Below are positions 63,249 through 64,000 of a DNA stretch of 64,000 bases, piece after piece. The DNA comes from Gemmatimonadota bacterium (GTDB lineage Bacteria; Gemmatimonadota; Gemmatimonadetes; Gemmatimonadales; Gemmatimonadaceae), in NCBI GenBank assembly GCA_028287235.1, contig JAQBQB010000025.1, positions 248,001 through 312,000 on the forward strand. Reading direction: 5' to 3'. Below the pieces are notes generated by a model. That model worked only from the letters and a program-made list of their open reading frames with translations. It searched no databases and was not told the origin of the DNA. The position numbers and the translations under genes are program-made. Position 1 is the stretch's first letter; every line of letters begins with the position of its first letter.

Positions 63249-64000
63249 ATGAACATCGATACTGATTGGCCTGTATCCGCCCGGGACCTCGCGCTGCGCG
63301 AGCCTCGCCATGCTCGCACGATCCTGGCCGGGCTTGCCCTGAGCCTGTTGGGCATTTCCGCTGCAGTTGTCCTGTTTGGCCGAAACGCGCCCACCGTGGT
63401 TGCCGAAGGCCGCTCGCGCGAGGCAGAAACATATCCTCTGGCCTTTCTGGGGTTGTCCACCCTCACCTTTGTCGTCGTGTTTGCCGTTTTTTTGATCGCC
63501 AGGCGATACATCACCGTCCACCAACGAAAGGAACGGGAACTGGAATCTGCCGGGGTCTGCGCCGAGGCCGCCGATTCGCAAAAGGCGGCACTGCTCGCAT
63601 GGGCAACCCGCGAGATCCGCGGCCCATTGACGACGATACTCGGCCAATGCGACGCGGAGAACTGGGGAGAATCGGCCCGCGAGATCATCCGGGGCAACGC
63701 AGTCAAAATCGTTGAGGTGCTCGATGCGATGCTGGGCTCGGACTCACCCGGCGGTGCAGTTCTGGCTCACCACACACCCACGAGCGAATCCGATGCGCGT
63801 CCGGCGATCAAAGGTCGCGTCCTGTTGGCCGACGATAGTTCCGACAATCGGACCGTGATTGAGCATTACCTCCGCGAGGCAGGCATCGAGGTGACCACCG
63901 TCGGTGACGGAAACGCCGCCTATCTTGCAGCCATACGGACCGCCGCGCGCCGCGAACCATTTGATCTGATCTTGATGGACATGCGGATGCCCCACCCCGA
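63249..64000 (+). CDS. Membrane protein with H-box lacking histidine fused to receiver, cut by window edge
   Basis: About 250 residues are visible. Two transmembrane helices (ILAGLALSLLGISAAVVLF; LGLSTLTFVVVFAVFLIARR) bracket a short periplasmic loop. A HisKA-like segment then reads WATREIRGPLTTILGQ where a working kinase would read SHEIRTPL: the phospho-acceptor His is Arg121 (codon CGC at 63609). No HATPase follows. About 75 residues later a receiver begins (RVLLADDSSDNRTVIEHYLR; LILMDMRMPHP) and continues past 64000, where more domains such as Hpt or another kinase core may lie. Confidence 0.85.
   Translation, partial: MNIDTDWPVSARDLALREPRHARTILAGLALSLLGISAAVVLFGRNAPTVVAEGRSREAETYPLAFLGLSTLTFVVVFAVFLIARRYITVHQRKERELESAGVCAEAADSQKAALLAWATREIRGPLTTILGQCDAENWGESAREIIRGNAVKIVEVLDAMLGSDSPGGAVLAHHTPTSESDARPAIKGRVLLADDSSDNRTVIEHYLREAGIEVTTVGDGNAAYLAAIRTAARREPFDLILMDMRMPHP

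Overview
The window is 64 kb of high-GC, gene-dense bacterial chromosome. No rRNA, tRNA, CRISPR array, insertion sequence or prophage is visible. The gene content suggests a soil-type Gram-negative bacterium, and the style is most like Gemmatimonadota: a reaction-centre-type c cytochrome, large BNR/YCF48 propellers, a TonB-plug protein without a barrel, a DUF4105 protein, an ECF42 sigma factor, and many GTG starts with 1-4 nt gene overlaps. This assignment is inference. No phylogenetic marker gene is present.

Region 1 (1-10.2 kb) is a PQQ/lanthanide alcohol-oxidation block. On the minus strand, a Crp/Fnr regulator precedes a tightly packed run: a XoxF-type PQQ dehydrogenase with the DYD lanthanide motif, a XoxJ-like periplasmic binding protein, a lipoprotein cytochrome c, and caa3-type oxidase subunits II and I (subunit I runs off the left edge). 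Electrons could pass from alcohol to oxygen within this one operon. Divergently on the plus strand lie a TIGR02587/TIGR02588-like pair, a Tat-exported binding protein and a YVTN propeller of the kinds found with PQQ dehydrogenases.

Region 2 (10.2-35.8 kb) is mixed housekeeping and envelope genes: Hsp20, a fused siroheme-decarboxylase-like AsnC protein, two PAP2 phosphatases, a histidine kinase with an aldo/keto reductase, a UdgX plus AlkA-type repair pair, an outer-membrane protein, a SET-domain protein, an M1 peptidase, an O-antigen-ligase-like protein, a small membrane gene interrupted by an in-frame TGA, a reaction-centre-type cytochrome, a cation antiporter, threonine dehydratase and a DGPF/ECF42 pair. 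A G-rich, telomere-like intergenic element lies at 10.85-11.0 kb.

Region 3 (35.8-41.5 kb) is the most unusual part. It is a four-gene plus-strand operon: a small alpha-helical protein, a protein with a degenerate DNase I-like (EEP) fold, a 1250-residue protein carrying both a nucleotidyltransferase signature (GG...DWD...D) and a caspase-like His/Cys signature (GHGD...DTC), and a small Cys/His protein. I recognise no described system with this composition.

Region 4 (41.5-54.1 kb) holds a giant BNR-repeat protein, a DUF4105 protein, a multi-PAS histidine kinase, an M28 peptidase and a Ser/Thr kinase-ATPase-TPR protein.

Region 5 (54.3-64 kb) is a continuous plus-strand phosphorelay array: a six-PAS histidine kinase with three almost identical PAS copies, a double receiver, a double receiver with LuxR-type HTH, a receiver-kinase, five single receivers, and a membrane protein whose kinase H-box has lost its histidine and leads straight into a receiver (cut by the right edge). 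Base composition is visibly less GC-rich here, which fits separate acquisition.
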